Shown: one piece after another, positions 1 to 8,142 of the stretch
How positions within the stretch are numbered: the first letter of the stretch is position 1
Layout of the letters: the number at the start of each line of letters is the position of its first letter
Source of the DNA: JAJRXC01 sp047639555
Lineage (GTDB): Bacteria > Actinomycetota > Acidimicrobiia > Acidimicrobiales > Aldehydirespiratoraceae
Direction of reading: 5' to 3'
Length of the DNA stretch: 64,000 nt
Assembly (NCBI GenBank): GCA_047639555.1
Contig: JBLIOE010000008.1
Coordinates: forward strand, 58,028-122,027
The notes under the pieces: model-generated
What the model was told of the DNA's origin: nothing
Seen by the model: only the letters and a program-made list of their open reading frames with translations
Database searches by the model: none
Translations under genes and position numbers: made by a program

Positions 1-119
1 TTGCCGCTCTCAGAGACGACATCGCCCTCGCCCACGATCTCGATCGGCTGATTACAGGCAGTGGCAAGCATGATGACGGCCAGCAGGGCCGCGAGTCGTG
101 ATAAATGGCGCTTTGTCAT
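1..119 (-). CDS. N-terminal part of a secreted lipoprotein (runs off the window)
   Basis: Only the first 39 codons are present; the gene continues beyond base 1. The ATG is at 119 on the minus strand. The product starts MTKRHLSRLAALLAVIMLA followed by TAC, i.e. a basic n-region, a hydrophobic core and a lipobox-like ATAC with Cys at residue 22, then an acidic/polar segment. This is the standard layout of a lipid-anchored extracytoplasmic protein. Nothing in the visible part tells its function. It is divergent from the APH-like gene. Confidence 0.6.
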   Translation of the reverse strand, partial: MTKRHLSRLAALLAVIMLATACNQPIEIVGEGDVVSESG

Positions 120-263
120 CGAACAGTCCTCCTTGCAATCCCTTCGGGGACGAACGCCCGAAGGTACAGGGTCAGCACGCTGGAAGGAAGTTGCCCGACC
201 CACGTACGCGCGGCCGCACCCCGTGCGGCAGAAGCTCGGCTTGTGAGACAGTGGGATGAAACT

Positions 264-1043
264 ATGTCTGCCGCAGACCGCTGTGATCGAATCGCCCGGA
301 GACCCGTTGACGGGGCCTTTCTTCCTGACGTTGTCCGCGAGCTCGCGAAAGCGGAACAGATCACACCCGTTTGGGAGAATCAGCTCGGGGGCCTCACCTT
401 CGAGATCGGAGAGGGTGAGAGTCGTCGGTTTGCGAAGTGGGCGAAAGCTGGTTCTGGACTTGATCTCGACACAGAACGGCAACGCCTCCAGTGGGCCAAT
501 CCGTACATCGACGCTCCAAGAGTTCTCGACCACGGCCGTGACTCCGAACAGAGCTGGCTTGTGACCGCTGGAATAACGGGCGATAGCGCAGTGTCTGAAT
601 ACTGGAGGACACAACCGGCGGTTGCTGCGCACGCGATTGGAGCACAGTTGCGGCTTGTTCACGACGCTCTGCCCGCAGACACTTGCCCGTTTGAATGGTC
701 GGTCGAGACTCGGCTGTCGTCGAGTTCTCTTGGCCCATCCGACGGATTTCTTGATGTTCTGGCCTGGCGTTCCGACTTCGAGGGCGTTGCGATCAAAGAC
801 GGGCAGCCGGCCGGTGTTGTCGACCTCGGCGCTATGGGGGTTGCCGACCGATGGGCCGATCTTGCCGTGGCCACATGGAGCACGGAGTGGAACTACGGCC
901 CCGGATGGCAGCAAACTCTCCTCGACGCATACGGCATCGAAGCAGACGCTGAACGAATCGACTCCTACCGACTCCTGTGGGAGCTCGGCGAGCAACCGAG
1001 TGCTGCTGCGATCGTATGTGAGCAGGGTCTCCAACCTGGGTGA
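264..1043 (+). CDS. APH(3')-like phosphotransferase fold protein with degenerate catalytic loop
   Basis: 259 aa from ATG 264, the usual size for aminoglycoside 3'-phosphotransferases. An in-frame ATG exists at 105, but the 5' extension does not resemble the family. Family landmarks are clear: WENQLGGLTFEIG (nucleotide-binding strand), LQWANPYIDAPRVLDHG, LRLVHDALPADTCPF, and VDLGAMGVADRWADLAVATW, which carries the metal-binding Asp. The catalytic loop that should read VCHGDxxxPN instead reads DVLAWRSDFEG, so the HGD catalytic Asp and the Asn are absent. Neither of the other forward frames restores the loop. It is therefore either a pseudokinase, a decaying gene or a repurposed small-molecule kinase relative. 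Its stop overlaps the GTG of the MscS gene (GTGA). Confidence 0.8.
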   Translation: MSAADRCDRIARRPVDGAFLPDVVRELAKAEQITPVWENQLGGLTFEIGEGESRRFAKWAKAGSGLDLDTERQRLQWANPYIDAPRVLDHGRDSEQSWLVTAGITGDSAVSEYWRTQPAVAAHAIGAQLRLVHDALPADTCPFEWSVETRLSSSSLGPSDGFLDVLAWRSDFEGVAIKDGQPAGVVDLGAMGVADRWADLAVATWSTEWNYGPGWQQTLLDAYGIEADAERIDSYRLLWELGEQPSAAAIVCEQGLQPG

Positions 1044-2305
1044 CTCGGCTCACTAGGTTCAACGGGATGCTTGCTGCCATGCCCGATTGGTTCAAAGATG
1101 AATATCTCGGGATCGAGGTCGAGCAGTACATTGGCATCGCGGTGCTCGCCGTCATCGCCACGCTGCTGCACTTCGCGTTGTTACGAGCGATCTCCCTCGT
1201 GGTGCGGCGTCGATACACCGGAGACGATCTGACGTTCTGGGAAGGTGAGCGGCGCCAACTAAACCGGGGCATCCGGCTGCTCACGGTCGGGATCACCGTG
1301 CTCGTCGGGTTCCCGACGCTTGATTTCGACTCGGACGTCGAGGACATCGTGAATCAGGGGACCAGCCTGGTTGCCGCCGTCGCGATCATCCTGGTTGCCT
1401 ACCGCGCGATCGACATCGGAGTGGATGTGCTGGCGAGGCGTGCCAGCGCCACCGAGACGATGCTCGACGACAGCCTGGTTCCGTTGTTGCGCACGACGAT
1501 GCGGTTGTTCGTGACCGCCGTCGGCATCCTGTTCGTGCTGCAGAACCTGGACGTCAATGTCTCGTCGCTGATCGCTGGCCTGGGTCTCGGTGGTCTCGCG
1601 ATCGCACTGGCCGCGCAAGACACGGTCCGTAATGTTCTGGGTGGAGCCACGATCTTCGCCGACAAGCCGTTCGAGGTCGGCGATTGGGTCATCGTCGACG
1701 GGGTCGAAGGCACCGTCGAGACCGTCGGCTTTCGCTCGACACGGGTGCGCACCTTCTACAACTCCTTGGTCAGTGTGCCCAACGGCAATCTGATGAATAC
1801 CGGGATCGACAACATGGGTCAGCGTCGTTGGCGTCGGTATAAGACGACGCTTGGCGTCGGCTACCACACCAAGCCAGATCAGATGCAGGCGTTCGTCGAA
1901 GGGATTCGGGCCATCATCCAAGCGAGCCCGGGTATGCGCCAGGACTACTACATGGTCGAGTTCCACGGCTTCGGCGCGACCAGCCTTGACGTATTGGTGT
2001 ATTGCTTCATGGATGCCCCGGATTGGAACGCCGAGCTGCGCACCCGGCATGTCCTCAATCTCGACATCATGCGACTCGCCGAATCGCTACAGGTTGACTT
2101 CGCCTTCCCGACTCAGACGCTGCATATCGCCGAGATGCCGGGCCAGCGCCCACAGCTACCCGACGTTCCCGACCGCGAACGTCTGCGGGAGATCGTGGAT
2201 TCGTTCGGTCCGGGCGGCGAGGCCGGCCAGCGCGTCGACCTGACAATCTCGGACGGCCACGAGAGCGCGCTCGAGAGTCCCTACGCCCAAGCCGACGAAG
2301 GCTGA
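1040..2305 (+). CDS. MscS-family small-conductance mechanosensitive channel
   Basis: 421 aa if the GTG overlapping the previous stop is used; ATGs at 1067 and 1079 are plausible alternatives. Several hydrophobic helices fill residues of about 30-180. They end in the pore-lining helix GLGLGGLAIALAAQDTVRNV (Gly/Ala-rich packing typical of MscS TM3). The beta domain follows: FEVGDWVIVDGVEGTVETVG and then STRVRTFYNSLVSVPNGNL. The C-terminal alpha/beta domain is cytoplasmic. Channels of this family open under membrane tension to release solutes after osmotic down-shock. The tail after residue 360 is acidic and unconserved-looking. Confidence 0.93.
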   Translation: MTRLTRFNGMLAAMPDWFKDEYLGIEVEQYIGIAVLAVIATLLHFALLRAISLVVRRRYTGDDLTFWEGERRQLNRGIRLLTVGITVLVGFPTLDFDSDVEDIVNQGTSLVAAVAIILVAYRAIDIGVDVLARRASATETMLDDSLVPLLRTTMRLFVTAVGILFVLQNLDVNVSSLIAGLGLGGLAIALAAQDTVRNVLGGATIFADKPFEVGDWVIVDGVEGTVETVGFRSTRVRTFYNSLVSVPNGNLMNTGIDNMGQRRWRRYKTTLGVGYHTKPDQMQAFVEGIRAIIQASPGMRQDYYMVEFHGFGATSLDVLVYCFMDAPDWNAELRTRHVLNLDIMRLAESLQVDFAFPTQTLHIAEMPGQRPQLPDVPDRERLREIVDSFGPGGEAGQRVDLTISDGHESALESPYAQADEG

Positions 2306-2396
2306 TCTACCGCAACAGTGCAAAGGGTCGGCCGACCCGCTCGTCATCGGTTGAATGTTGTTCCCCGGACCGGGTCAAAATTGAGTCCGTACGCGA

Positions 2397-2432
2397 CTGA
2401 GCGCCGCCGACCGATTGGTCGACGGCGCTCAG
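2397..2432 (-). terminator. Long hairpin, probable terminator of the csp gene
   Basis: The arms 2397-2412 and 2417-2432 pair over 16 bp with one non-Watson-Crick position, around a 4-nt loop GATT. It lies 9 nt beyond the stop codon of the minus-strand cold-shock gene and 91 nt beyond the MscS stop, so it may end both. There is no clear U-tract, as is common for high-GC actinobacterial terminators. Confidence 0.7.
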
Positions 2433-2441
2433 ACTACGGAA

Positions 2442-2639
2442 TCAGATAACGCGAACGTTCTGAGCTTCTTCACCCTTGCGACCGGGGGCGACGTCGAATT
2501 CGACTGCCTGGCCCTCGTCGAGTGACTTGAAGCCGTCTCCTGCGATGTTGGAGAAGTGGACGAATACGTCCTCTCCGCCTTCGCGGGAGATAAAGCCGAA
2601 GCCCTTCTCGCTGTTGAAGAATTTAACTGTGCCCTGCAT
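2442..2639 (-). CDS. Cold-shock domain protein
   Basis: 65 aa starting MQGTVKFFNSEKGFGFI. RNP1 (KGFGFI) and RNP2 (VFVHFS) single-stranded nucleic-acid-binding motifs are both present, and the length is that of a single-domain CspA-type RNA chaperone. The frame extends upstream to 2723, but only the sequence from ATG 2639 matches the family. A second, closely similar copy lies at 42675. The role is RNA chaperoning and anti-termination, with or without cold induction. Confidence 0.95.
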   Translation of the reverse strand: MQGTVKFFNSEKGFGFISREGGEDVFVHFSNIAGDGFKSLDEGQAVEFDVAPGRKGEEAQNVRVI

Positions 2640-2659
2640 AATTTTCACTTTCGATTTGA

Positions 2660-2682
2660 AGCACACCGTCTTAGCGTGTGCT
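2660..2682 (-). promoter_or_regulatory. Hairpin in the csp 5' leader
   Basis: Seven-base inverted repeat AGCACAC (2660-2666) / GTGTGCT (2676-2682), 20 nt upstream of the csp start on the minus strand. Cold-shock mRNAs commonly have structured leaders that control translation. Whether this one is transcribed is inferred. Confidence 0.35.
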
Positions 2683-2811
2683 GCGCACAAGTCTAGGGCT
2701 ATCTTCGCTCCACTCCACCGCAACCCCTGAAAATGCTCTCCGGATCGAGCACGGAGCGCCTTCGCGATTCCCGATATTGACCGGGCCGGAATGGGGAGTG
2801 GACACGTTCTC

Positions 2812-2841
2812 TTGAACAGTATGGCTCAAAAGACGTATTCG
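2812..2841 (+). promoter_or_regulatory. Possible sigma-A-type promoter upstream of the P450
   Basis: TTGAAC (2812-2817), 18-bp spacer, TATTCG (2836-2841). It lies about 100 bp upstream of the P450 ATG, which itself is preceded by GAGGAG at 2925-2930. The rest of the 300-bp csp/P450 intergenic region shows no other recognisable gene. Confidence 0.3.
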
Positions 2842-2939
2842 TTGTCAGCCCAACCCGTAGGCCGACGGGCGGCTGAGGGTGTTGGAGGGTTGGCCCCGCG
2901 ATAGCGGCACACTGGTGGCCTACCGAGGAGTAGCCCCCG

Positions 2940-4259
2940 ATGAGCGACACGATCGACGAGAACCCCCCGTACCTCAACGCCGACATCCGGACCCCGGAAA
3001 TGGAGATGGCGGAGACCGGCGAAGGTGTTCCTGCCGCCGCCGACATGGCGCTTGAAGACATCAACCCGGCGAACCCGCACCTCTTCAAGGAAGACCGCTG
3101 GCACGACCACTTCGCCCGGCTCCGAGCCGAGGACCCGGTGCACTTCAACGAGCTCGAGACCGCTGGTCGTTTCTGGTCCGTCACGAAGTACGACGACGTG
3201 CGCGCGGTCGACGGTGACTGGAAGACGTTCTCCTCTGCTCGCGGGATCAATCTTGGTATCAAGCCGAGCCCAGAGATCGATGCGCAGATGGAGAAGATCG
3301 TCTCGTTTATTGCGATGGACCCGCCGACCCACACCGATCAGCGCAAAACCGTGCGTGGTGTTTCGGCGCCGAGCAATCTCGGCAACCTTGAGCCCGAAAT
3401 TCGTGAGCGCACGATCAAGGTGCTCGACGCACTGCCGGAGGGCGAAACCTTCGACTGGGTCGACACCGTCTCGATCGAGCTGACCACGCTGCTTCTCGCG
3501 GCCCTGTTCGATTTCCCGATGGAAGATCGCCGCATGCTCACCCGCTGGTCCGACATCGTGTTTGCGGTGCCCGGGCCCGGTGGTGTCGTGGAAACCCAGC
3601 AGCAGAAGATCGACGAACTCATGGAGTGCGTCAGCTATTTCGAAGGTTTGTGGGTGGAGCGGCGCGAGAACCCGGGCTTCGACCTGGTCTCGATGCTCGC
3701 CAACGGCGAGGCCACGAAGGACATGCCGACAATCCAGCATCTGGGCAACCTGCTCTTGCTGATCGTCGGCGGCAACGACACCACCCGCAACACCATGACG
3801 GGCAGCGTCTACGGACTCAACAAGTATCCCGACGAGTACAACAAGCTGATCGCCGATCCGGGCCTCATCCCGAAGATGGTGCCCGAGATTATTCGCTGGC
3901 AGACCCCGTTGTCCTACATGCGGCGGACCGCCACTCGCGATTGCGAGATCCGCGACAAGAAGATTCTTGAGGGCGACCAGATCCTCATGTGGTACCTGTC
4001 GGCCAACCGCGATGAAGACGTGTTCGACAACGCCGAGGCCATCGATCTCGAACGCCACAACGCGGACCGCCAGCTGGCGTTCGGCTACGGCATTCACTTC
4101 TGCATGGGCAGCCGCCTCGCCGAGCTACAGCTCCGCGTGTTGTGGGAAGAGGTCCTCAAGCGCTTCAAACGCATCGAAGTGCAAGAAGAGCCAGAACGCA
4201 CCTTCTCCTCCTTCGTGCACGGCTACGCCAACCTGCCGGTGAAGGTCACTCGCCGCTAG
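2940..4259 (+). CDS. Cytochrome P450, CYP153-like (alkane/fatty-acid terminal hydroxylase type)
   Basis: 439 aa. The I-helix motif is GGNDTTRN, the K-helix ExxR lies in EIIRWQTPLSYMRR, and the haem-binding loop is FGYGIHFCMGSRLAE with the thiolate Cys. The K-helix region, MWYLSANRDEDVFDNAEAID and the C-terminal FSSFVHGYANLPVKV closely follow the pattern I know from CYP153 proteins, which hydroxylate terminal carbons of alkanes and fatty acids using ferredoxin and ferredoxin reductase. No ferredoxin gene is adjacent, so electron partners must be elsewhere. The 3' end overlaps the convergent SDR gene by 14 bp. Confidence 0.9.
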   Translation: MSDTIDENPPYLNADIRTPEMEMAETGEGVPAAADMALEDINPANPHLFKEDRWHDHFARLRAEDPVHFNELETAGRFWSVTKYDDVRAVDGDWKTFSSARGINLGIKPSPEIDAQMEKIVSFIAMDPPTHTDQRKTVRGVSAPSNLGNLEPEIRERTIKVLDALPEGETFDWVDTVSIELTTLLLAALFDFPMEDRRMLTRWSDIVFAVPGPGGVVETQQQKIDELMECVSYFEGLWVERRENPGFDLVSMLANGEATKDMPTIQHLGNLLLLIVGGNDTTRNTMTGSVYGLNKYPDEYNKLIADPGLIPKMVPEIIRWQTPLSYMRRTATRDCEIRDKKILEGDQILMWYLSANRDEDVFDNAEAIDLERHNADRQLAFGYGIHFCMGSRLAELQLRVLWEEVLKRFKRIEVQEEPERTFSSFVHGYANLPVKVTRR

Positions 4260-5073
4260 ACGCAACGATGCCTGCCTCGATCGCGGCCATCAGCTCATTG
4301 AACCGTTTCCGATGGGTGGTCTCGAGATCGAACGCCCCCTCGGGAATGCCGGCGAACACGTAGCGCTCGCCGCTACGGAGGGCCTCAAGTACACGGTCAG
4401 CGCACGTCGATGGCTCGAGACCAACGAGGCCCGCAAACTCTCGGGTGGGGTCGTCGACCAGTCGGCCCATCTCGGCCGGGCGGTTGCGCTCGGCATCGAC
4501 AATCAGCGACCGCACCATTCCTGGCAACAGTGCTGATGCCCGGATCGGGGTGTCAACAAGTTCGTCGGCCAGGGCATCGGTGAGCGAAAGGATCGCCGCC
4601 TTCGACGTGCCATAGATACCAGTGGCGCCGAGGGCTGTGATCGACGATGTGTTGAAGATGTGGCCCGGTTCACCGCCCGCTTGCATACGAGGAAGAAACG
4701 CGGTGACACCGTTGACCGTGCCCATCACGTTGACGTTGTACACCCACTGCCAGTCCTCGATGATTGAGTCGCCGAAGCCCTTGAACAACAGAACACCGGC
4801 GTTGTTGCAGAGCACGTGAACGGCACCAAAGGTGTCGTAGGCGGCATCGGCAAGGGCAACGACGGAGTCGTTGTTGGCCACGTCGACGTGTACCGCGACC
4901 GACTCGGTTCCGGCCCGCGACACAGATGCGGCGACGGCGGTCGCCCGCTCGAGATCGATGTCAGCAACCACGGTGCGCATTCCGCTTGCGGCGAACGCGA
5001 GGATCAAGGCCTCGCCGATGCCGCTGGCGCCGCCGGTGACGACAGCGACTCGTCCATTGAGTTCTTCCATCAT
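4246..5073 (-). CDS. Short-chain dehydrogenase/reductase
   Basis: 275 aa from the ATG at 5073 (a second ATG follows directly at 5070); an upstream in-frame start would run into the GST gene. The Rossmann motif TGGASGIG is near the N terminus, then NNAG, the catalytic Ser in NTSSITAL, and YGTSKAA giving Tyr-x3-Lys. It is a classical NAD(P)-dependent alcohol/carbonyl oxidoreductase of unknown substrate. It is the last gene of a minus-strand operon, 10 bp after the GST gene. The CYP153-like P450 converges on it, so a role in oxidising the hydroxylated product is possible but unproven. Confidence 0.93.
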   Translation of the reverse strand: MMEELNGRVAVVTGGASGIGEALILAFAASGMRTVVADIDLERATAVAASVSRAGTESVAVHVDVANNDSVVALADAAYDTFGAVHVLCNNAGVLLFKGFGDSIIEDWQWVYNVNVMGTVNGVTAFLPRMQAGGEPGHIFNTSSITALGATGIYGTSKAAILSLTDALADELVDTPIRASALLPGMVRSLIVDAERNRPAEMGRLVDDPTREFAGLVGLEPSTCADRVLEALRSGERYVFAGIPEGAFDLETTHRKRFNELMAAIEAGIVASSGE

Positions 5074-5083
5074 TCGATGCTCG

Positions 5084-5797
5084 TCAGTCGCCCTTGGCGA
5101 CGGGGACTTCGATGCCAGCGTCGGCCGCTCGTCCGAGCACCTTGAGATATCCGGCATAGGCCTCGATCAGATCCTCTTCGGTTGGGCTCGTCGCGATGAC
5201 GTGCGGGTCGGCGAGCAGTGTGTCTCGCCATGCTCGGACGAGCGACAGCTCCTCGGGAATTTCGAATCCGTGGAAGTGGCGAAGGCCGCAGAATCGGACG
5301 AACATCGGTGCCGCGGTCGCATCCACGAGGCCGATCGAATCGCCCGCCCAGTAGCCATCGACGTAGCCGCGAGCCTTCAGTCGTCGTTCCATCTCCGTGA
5401 GGTGCTCGAGGAGCGCGTCGGTGAGCGCTTCGTCGCGCTCGGGTCGCACGTTCATGAGGCGACGTTCGTAGGCCGGACAGGGGCCGTCGTTCCACCACTC
5501 GACCCACATTCGGGCCGCGGCCCGCTCGGTTGGGTCAGCGGGAAGCAGCGCGGGCGCGGGCCACCGTTCTTCGATCCACTCATTGATGACGTGCGACGGA
5601 TGTATCTCAAGGTCGCCCCACTCCAGGAGGGGTACGGAACCCATCGATGATTTCGTCATGAACCAGTCGGGCCGGTTCACGAGATCAATGTCGATGGTCT
5701 CGATTTCTATACCTTTGGCCGCGAACGCGATCTCGCTGCGATGGCAGAAGTTGCAGGTGATTGCCTTGTAGAGCGTGGGCGGAGCCTCGGTGGCCAT
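5084..5797 (-). CDS. Glutathione S-transferase-like protein with CxxC active site
   Basis: 237 aa. The N-terminal thioredoxin fold carries CNFC (Cys15, Cys18), followed by SSMGSVPLLEWGDLEIHPSH with the cis-Pro. The C-terminal all-helical domain contains GYWAGDSIGLVDATAAPMF. The CxxC and overall layout resemble omega/beta-class and glutaredoxin-like GSTs acting in thiol transfer or reductive dehalogenation. Actinobacteria generally use mycothiol, so the real thiol partner is uncertain. It lies 6 bp downstream of the binding lipoprotein gene and 10 bp upstream of the SDR. Confidence 0.87.
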   Translation of the reverse strand: MATEAPPTLYKAITCNFCHRSEIAFAAKGIEIETIDIDLVNRPDWFMTKSSMGSVPLLEWGDLEIHPSHVINEWIEERWPAPALLPADPTERAAARMWVEWWNDGPCPAYERRLMNVRPERDEALTDALLEHLTEMERRLKARGYVDGYWAGDSIGLVDATAAPMFVRFCGLRHFHGFEIPEELSLVRAWRDTLLADPHVIATSPTEEDLIEAYAGYLKVLGRAADAGIEVPVAKGD

Positions 5798-5803
5798 AGT
5801 GGT

Positions 5804-7189
5804 TTACCCGACGTCGATCGCGTCGGAGATCGGTACGAATGTGAGCGTCGCGCGGTCGTACTCGACGAGCACGAGTTGGTCTCGAGCGTCGACCTTGTCG
5901 GCCCGGATCGTGGCGAACTCGTAACCCGGCAGCGAGAGGTCGGGCACGTTGTCGAGCGCCGCGAGCCAGGTCTCATTGGTGAGGTTGGGGCCAGCGGCGG
6001 TCGCAATCTGGACGAAGAGGGAGATGCTGCGGCAGGCGCCGACCGTCCCCGAGAAGTAGTTGGGCTCGCCATTGGGAAGCTGGCTGGTGGCGCGAACCTC
6101 GATGCCCTGGGCCTCCTCAACGGCGGCAACGCAGGTGAGAATATGAGGATCGTCGAATGCCGCGACGTCGGGACCGTTGTTGTTCGTCAGCAAGCGGGTG
6201 CCTTCCTCGAGGCCTTCAGGCGGAATGCTCGACCAATCGGTAATCGAGTCACCGTTGCCCATGATGAACGTGAACTCCGGCGCCTGGATGAAGAACTCCT
6301 GGTTCCGGAATTCGTCCTCGCCGAGGAGCACCGCGGTGGAGACACCTGACGAGCGGGCCCGTTCGAGCCACACCGCCACGTCGTTCGCGGTGGCCGGCCG
6401 GTCGCCGGTGGTGGTGATGACTTCGGTGATCGGAACGCCGACGCCGACGCCGGACAGCGCCTCCGCCATTCCGTCGACGAGGGGCCGCTCATCGACAGAC
6501 GAGCCAATGACCATCATCTCCCCGAGGCCATCGAGGACGCCGGCATCGGCCATCAGTCGAGCGACGGCACTATTTCGTCGGTTCAGGCTCATGTCGGCCG
6601 AGACCCAAAGCCCACCGGCCGCCTCGGCCTGATCGGTGCGAGGCGCGGGCCCAACCAGGATGGTGTCGTGGAGTTCGGTGAAGCAGCTGTTGACGTCGAG
6701 CGCCCCCGGCCCCGAGAACCCCGCGAGCACGGCGAAGATGGTCGCGTCCTCGGTCAGCTTGAGACAGACCTCGTCCGCTGAAGTTGGTCCGACGGGAAGA
6801 TACTTCTCGTGGATGAGCTCGATCTGGCGTCCGAGAACGCCGCCGTTTTCGTTGTAGTAGGCGACGATCGCGTCGGCTTGGGGTCCAAAGTTCTGGAACG
6901 CGAGATCGAGTCCGAACGACTCGTTGAGAAGCTCGAAGTCGATGGATGTGTAACCAAGCGTGATCGTGTCGGCTGTGACGCCTCGGAAGGTGTCGGTCAA
7001 CACGACATCTTCGGGTCCGTCATCGATCGGAGACGGACTGTCTTCGGACGGACTGTCTTCGTCGGTCGAGTCGTCCTCCAGAGGCGTCGATTCCACCTCG
7101 GCCTCACCGCTTGTTCCGTTACTGTCGTCGCCACAAGATGCGGCGACGAGCGCCAGCGCGATCAACAACGCGAGTATCGAGTACTTCAT
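5804..7189 (-). CDS. ABC transporter substrate-binding lipoprotein (branched-chain amino acid/amide type)
   Basis: 461 aa. The signal sequence MKYSILALLIALALVAASC ends in an AASC lipobox. An acidic Ser/Asp/Glu-rich linker follows (about residues 23-62), then a type-I periplasmic binding fold: ITLGYTSIDFELLN, ADAIVAYYNENGGVLGRQIEL, and AVLAGFSGPGALDVNSCF. This is the Leu/Ile/Val-binding (Peripla_BP_6) pattern. No permease or ATPase adjoins it. Instead it heads an operon with a GST and an SDR, suggesting capture of an organic compound that is then modified; that link is inference. Confidence 0.87.
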   Translation of the reverse strand: MKYSILALLIALALVAASCGDDSNGTSGEAEVESTPLEDDSTDEDSPSEDSPSPIDDGPEDVVLTDTFRGVTADTITLGYTSIDFELLNESFGLDLAFQNFGPQADAIVAYYNENGGVLGRQIELIHEKYLPVGPTSADEVCLKLTEDATIFAVLAGFSGPGALDVNSCFTELHDTILVGPAPRTDQAEAAGGLWVSADMSLNRRNSAVARLMADAGVLDGLGEMMVIGSSVDERPLVDGMAEALSGVGVGVPITEVITTTGDRPATANDVAVWLERARSSGVSTAVLLGEDEFRNQEFFIQAPEFTFIMGNGDSITDWSSIPPEGLEEGTRLLTNNNGPDVAAFDDPHILTCVAAVEEAQGIEVRATSQLPNGEPNYFSGTVGACRSISLFVQIATAAGPNLTNETWLAALDNVPDLSLPGYEFATIRADKVDARDQLVLVEYDRATLTFVPISDAIDVG

Positions 7190-7268
7190 TGGATCCCCAT
7201 TTCCTTCTCAACGTGCCACCCACAGGACAGTGCGTCCCTGGTCATCTGTCAATCGAAACGGGCTATAG

Positions 7269-8063
7269 CTACTCCGGCGATTGAGCCGATCGGCGGCCAA
7301 AGAAGGTCTGTACCGCGGAGTCGGACAACGCAACATTTGGTGCGTCGTTGTAGGCAAACACGGCGAGCATTCGGGTGGTGTTGCCAATGGTCGGCGTGAC
7401 GCGGTGGAGCGAGTCGCGGCCGCGAAACAGCACGAGGTCGCCGGGGGAGAAGTGCAGCGGCTCGGCGGTTTCGCGGCGGTCGATCACTCCGCCGACTTGG
7501 TCGTAGGCCATGTCGCCGCTGGCCGAGTGTCGAACGTTCGACACGTACTCGAACACGCCGCCGTCGTCGGGCGCTTGCAGGAGCATGGTGACGGCGAAGG
7601 AGGAGTTGTCGAAATGCCAACCGAGCTCCATGCCGTCGGCTGCGAAATGCACGTTGATTGACGACAGTTCGTCGTTGTACGGAAAGACTGCGTCGATGCC
7701 AAGGACGCGGCAAAGGAAGGTCTGGAACTCCGGGTCGTCGTAGACCGCACGGAGTGGAGAGCCGACCGGAACCTGGTCGTCAGCGATCAGCCCCTTGCTA
7801 CTGACGATCTGGCGGTTGAACACGTGATCCGTAGGTAGAGACGGATCATTGGGTGTGAGGTAGACGTTGTGGGTGTTGCCCGCGTAGAACGCCTCGTCCT
7901 CCCGCGGCGCCGACTCGCGGACGATCTGGGCGATGGCGTCGTCGGTGAAGAATTCTGGGAGTACGAGTGCGCCATCCTGGTCGAGTGTCGCGCAGCACTC
8001 GATCGCGTAGTCGAGGTCTTCGATCTTGTGTCGCCCTCGATTGAGGTGGTTGTGCGGTGCCAC
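7269..8063 (-). CDS. Fe(II)/2-oxoglutarate-dependent dioxygenase-like protein
   Basis: 264 aa. The jelly-roll iron site is visible as WHFDNSSFAVTML (HxD) and the distal His in SLHRVTPTIGNTTRMLAVF, with the Arg expected to bind 2-oxoglutarate eleven residues later. LHFSPGDLVLFRGRDSLH is the usual strand before the second His. The N-terminal segment DQDGALVLPEFFTDDAIAQI is typical of PhyH/HalD-like oxygenases. The substrate is unknown. It is transcribed divergently from hisC across an 80-bp gap. Confidence 0.85.
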   Translation of the reverse strand: MAPHNHLNRGRHKIEDLDYAIECCATLDQDGALVLPEFFTDDAIAQIVRESAPREDEAFYAGNTHNVYLTPNDPSLPTDHVFNRQIVSSKGLIADDQVPVGSPLRAVYDDPEFQTFLCRVLGIDAVFPYNDELSSINVHFAADGMELGWHFDNSSFAVTMLLQAPDDGGVFEYVSNVRHSASGDMAYDQVGGVIDRRETAEPLHFSPGDLVLFRGRDSLHRVTPTIGNTTRMLAVFAYNDAPNVALSDSAVQTFFGRRSAQSPE

Positions 8064-8142
8064 CGCCGCACTCTAGGACGACGGCTCAAACCTGGAGTCG
8101 CTGGCCAATATGGTGAGGTTCCATGAGACCAGAGGTGTGCAC

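Noticed and set aside
1259..2050. Long minus-strand frames inside mscS, and similar long antisense frames in P450, livHM and surface-protein genes
   Set aside because: High GC makes antisense frames long by chance. These lack motifs, are Arg/Pro/Ser- or His-rich in a way typical of shadow frames, and overlap strongly supported genes.
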